Position numbers and translations under genes: made by a program. The notes beneath the pieces are model-generated. The model made no database searches. It was not told the DNA's origin and saw only the letters and a list, made by a program, of their open reading frames with translations. This document shows, in pieces, positions 61,681 through 64,000 of a DNA stretch of 64,000 nt. Numbering within the stretch: position 1 is the first letter of the stretch; every line of letters begins with the position of its first letter. This stretch comes from Rhodococcus sovatensis (GTDB taxonomy: Bacteria; Actinomycetota; Actinomycetes; Mycobacteriales; Mycobacteriaceae), in assembly GCF_037327425.1 (NCBI RefSeq), contig NZ_CP147846.1:2542001-2606000 (forward strand), given 5' to 3'.

Positions 61681-62726
61681 TTCAGCAGTCCCATTCGTGA
61701 ACTCAGCCAGCCCACTTCGTCCTCCAACGCGGGAGCCCACACGTCCATCGAGTGACCGCCGGGGAGTTCTCGGTAGTGTGCGTCCATCCCCGAGGAGACG
61801 GCTCTGTCGTATGCACGCAGAACCTGCGGCTGGAATTCACGGTCCTCGCTCCCCGCCACGAATGCCCCTGCTGTCGCCGGAAACGTACGCTTCGCCATCA
61901 CCTCGAGTGGAGCGACTGCGTCGAATCGCTTCTTCGACTCCTCCGAGTCGTCTCCGAATGCAGCGGTGACGGACTCTGCACGCGTTCCACGGCGCGGCTC
62001 GTCCTCACCTGAGATATCGAGAAACGTCGGATACACCGTCGGTGCCAGAACTGCGGCTTGCAGGGCGCAGGTACCGCCGTACGAGTAGCCGCCGATCGCC
62101 CACGAGTGCGGATCCTCGGATACCTGTAGGTGCGCCTTGGTCCACGCTGGTACATCGACGGACAAGTACGTGAATGCGTTCCCGAGGTTGGAATCCATAC
62201 ACATCGGATTTGCCTCGGTATCGCCGAGGCCGTCCGCGACGACCACCACCGGGGCGAGCCCGTCGTGGGCTGCTGCGTAGGTATCCATGGTCCGGGCCAG
62301 ATGCCCACCCTCGAACCAGTCGACGACGTGCCCCGGCTGACCGGTCAGCAGCACGAGAACCGGCAGTCGCGCGCGCGGGTCGACCGAGTAGGCCGGCGGA
62401 AGGTAGATCGACGCCGGGCGCGCACGAAAACCGGACACGGCACCCGGTATGTCGGCTTCGATCACCGCCCCGGCGGCCGGCAGAGTGGCGGGTGGATGCC
62501 CGAGCGCCGCTGCTGCCGTCGGGTATCCAAGAACGTTCGCGTTCAGCTGAGCCGCACACGCGGCAATCGTCACCGCGACGGCCGCAACACCGATAGCTCG
62601 ACGCCGATGGCACACGATCCAGCTCACGATCGCGGCAACAGCTGCGATCGTGAGCACCAGCGGCGCCGATTCGTCGATCCGCACGTGCGCCAGGTCCACC
62701 AGCGCGCCGTGAATCCAGTCGACCAC
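61677..62726 (-). CDS. Membrane-anchored esterase (antigen 85/esterase D-like fold)
   Basis: This 349-residue protein has two N-terminal hydrophobic segments (about 22-39 and 44-60) and an esterase domain with the nucleophile motif IGGYSYGGTCAL (Ser about 215). Candidate Asp is in GSEDREFQ and His in PGGHSMDVW. It resembles the PF00756 family (antigen 85, esterase D); a mycolyltransferase role is possible but not shown. It is convergent with the Abhydrolase_9 gene and begins 6 bp after gatA. Confidence 0.8.
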   Translation of the reverse strand: MVDWIHGALVDLAHVRIDESAPLVLTIAAVAAIVSWIVCHRRRAIGVAAVAVTIAACAAQLNANVLGYPTAAAALGHPPATLPAAGAVIEADIPGAVSGFRARPASIYLPPAYSVDPRARLPVLVLLTGQPGHVVDWFEGGHLARTMDTYAAAHDGLAPVVVVADGLGDTEANPMCMDSNLGNAFTYLSVDVPAWTKAHLQVSEDPHSWAIGGYSYGGTCALQAAVLAPTVYPTFLDISGEDEPRRGTRAESVTAAFGDDSEESKKRFDAVAPLEVMAKRTFPATAGAFVAGSEDREFQPQVLRAYDRAVSSGMDAHYRELPGGHSMDVWAPALEDEVGWLSSRMGLLN

Positions 62727-62732
62727 GAAGGT

Positions 62733-64000
62733 CTACTTCAGTGGGCCGCGAGCTGCCTCGAAGGCTGCGCCGACGCGGTACAGACGATCGTCGGCGAACG
62801 CAGGTGCCATGATCTGAAGCCCGACCGGAAGCCCGTCCTCCACAGCGATTCCCGACGGTACCGAGATAGCGCAATGCCCCGCCAGGTTGGTCGGAAGCGT
62901 GCACAGGTCGTTGAGGTACATGGCGATCGGATCATCGACCTTGTCTCCCAACGGAAATGCGGTTGTCGGTGTCGTCGGTGAGACCAGAACATCCACCTGC
63001 TCGTACGCCTTGTCGAAGTCACGCGCGATGAGGGTACGAACCTTGAGTGCCTGGCCGTAGTACTCGTCGTAGTATCCGGCGGACAACGCGTACGTGCCGA
63101 TCATGATGCGGCGCTTGACTTCTGCACCGAACCCTTCTGCGCGCGTGATGGCCATGACCTGCTCGGCGCTGTGCTTGCCGTCGTCGCCGGCACGAGCGCC
63201 GTATCGCATTCCGTCGAATCGGGCAAGGTTGGACGACACCTCGGACGGCAGAATGAGGTAGTACGCCGCGAGTGCGTGCACGAAATTGGGGCACGAGACC
63301 TCGACGACCTCGGCCCCGAGAGAGGTGAGTGTCGACACCGCGGCGTCGAACGACGAGATCACCCCCGCCTGATAGCTGTCGGAGTGCAGTTCCTTGACGA
63401 CACCGACGCGCACGCCTTTCAAGTCTCCGCCCGCGCCTGCGCGCGCTGCCTCGACCACCGACGCAACCGAGGTGTCCACCGACGTGGAGTCTCGCGGGTC
63501 GTGGCCTGCGATGACCTCGTGCAGCAACGCGGTGTCGAGGACGGTACGACCACACGGCCCACCCTGGTCCAGCGAGGACGCACACGCGATGAGTCCGTAG
63601 CGCGACACCGTGCCGTACGTCGGCTTCGTCCCGACGGTGCCCGTCAGCGCGGCGGGCTGGCGGATCGATCCACCGGTGTCTGTTCCGATGGCCAGCGGAG
63701 CCTGGTGCGATGCGAGCGCAGCTGCGCTTCCACCGCCGGAACCGCCGGGGATCCGGGTGGTGTCCCACGGGTTCTTCGTCGGTCCGTAGGCGGAGTTCTC
63801 CGTCGACGAACCCATCGCGAACTCGTCCATGTTGGTCTTGCCGAGCAACGGAATTCCGGCTGCCCGCAGCCGGTTCGTCACCGCTGCGTCGTACGGGGAT
63901 ATCCACCCCTCAAGCATCTTCGACCCACAGGTGGTCGGCATGTCCGTGGTGGTGAACACATCCTTCAACGCGAGCGGTACCCCGGCAAGCGGTGAATCGG
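62733..64000 (-). CDS. gatA: Asp/Glu-tRNA amidotransferase subunit A (5' end outside window)
   Basis: GatA is the glutaminase-transamidase subunit of GatCAB, with the amidase-signature fold. The visible part has GKTNMDEFAMGSSTENSAYG, PGGSGGGSAAALA (catalytic Ser loop), GTDTGGSIRQPA and the C-terminal PVGLQIMAP. The frame is open to the right edge, so the N-terminal part, with the catalytic lysine, is outside. It is separated from gatB by pfkA and the accessory block. Confidence 0.95.
   Translation of the reverse strand, partial: DSPLAGVPLALKDVFTTTDMPTTCGSKMLEGWISPYDAAVTNRLRAAGIPLLGKTNMDEFAMGSSTENSAYGPTKNPWDTTRIPGGSGGGSAAALASHQAPLAIGTDTGGSIRQPAALTGTVGTKPTYGTVSRYGLIACASSLDQGGPCGRTVLDTALLHEVIAGHDPRDSTSVDTSVASVVEAARAGAGGDLKGVRVGVVKELHSDSYQAGVISSFDAAVSTLTSLGAEVVEVSCPNFVHALAAYYLILPSEVSSNLARFDGMRYGARAGDDGKHSAEQVMAITRAEGFGAEVKRRIMIGTYALSAGYYDEYYGQALKVRTLIARDFDKAYEQVDVLVSPTTPTTAFPLGDKVDDPIAMYLNDLCTLPTNLAGHCAISVPSGIAVEDGLPVGLQIMAPAFADDRLYRVGAAFEAARGPLK

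Overview
The window is a high-GC, densely coded chromosomal segment from an actinomycete of the order Mycobacteriales. Rhodococcus or a close relative is the best guess. That assignment rests on protein style and on gene order, which follows the Mycobacterium tuberculosis stretch from amt (Rv2920c) to gatA (Rv3011c) almost gene for gene: smc-ftsY-amt, fpg-rnc, coaD-rsmD-pyc, recG, ung-thiL, ddl-gpsA, cofC-ppk-mutT1, hupB-leuD-leuC, gltX, leuB-serA, ilvCNB, lppZ, gatB-pfkA-gatA. The synteny is recalled, not computed. I saw no rRNA, CRISPR array, prophage, integrase or insertion sequence.

Layout. 1-11.3 kb (mostly minus strand): sepIVA, a DUF177 gene, rpmF, rnc, mutM, osmC, a secreted beta-propeller gene, acyP, smc, ftsY and the start of amt. 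A full four-half-site GlnR operator precedes amt. 11.4-20.1 kb (minus): coaD, rsmD, pyruvate carboxylase, recG and a DAK2/FakA-like gene. 20.1-30.4 kb (mixed strands): rpmB, an enoyl-CoA hydratase, ung, thiL, a lone Lrp ligand-binding domain, a DUF3515 protein, ddl, gpsA, the F420 gene cofC/fbiD, ppk and mutT1. 30.4-35.4 kb: the histone-like hupB, leuDC with a divergent IclR-family regulator, an F420/FMN oxidoreductase-like protein, a DUF5302 protein, and tRNA-Glu(CTC) and tRNA-Gln(CTG). 35.5-41.7 kb: an atypical family A DNA polymerase, a YihY/BrkB membrane protein, gltX, a FAH-family hydrolase and an MFS transporter. 41.7-51 kb: branched-chain amino acid and serine synthesis (leuB, serA, ilvC, ilvN, ilvB, divergent ilvD) with a leader-peptide attenuator before ilvB. 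51-58 kb: DoxX, an LppZ-like lipoprotein, a CPA2 antiporter, gatB, a thioesterase and pfkA. 57.5-62.7 kb: an apparently accessory block between pfkA and gatA, holding a two-component system, a secreted phospholipase A2-like protein and two membrane-anchored hydrolases. gatA runs off the right edge.

How the genes work together. Seven genes supply most of valine, isoleucine and leucine synthesis (ilvB, ilvN, ilvC, ilvD, leuB, leuC, leuD); leuA and ilvE are absent from the window. Control is layered: attenuation before ilvB, probable IclR control of leuCD, and GlnR control of amt. Other groups serve chromosome segregation and septation (smc, sepIVA, hupB), DNA repair (mutM, ung, recG, mutT1), the cell envelope (ddl, gpsA) and translation (gltX, gatA, gatB, rpmB, rpmF, tRNAs).

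The most interesting non-coding signals are: the ilvB leader peptide with its terminator; the GlnR operator; a palindromic element present between two different convergent gene pairs (50.9 and 56.4 kb) and apparently one repeat family; a cluster of about 31-bp hairpin units at 41.7 kb; and small tandem duplications beside several terminators.
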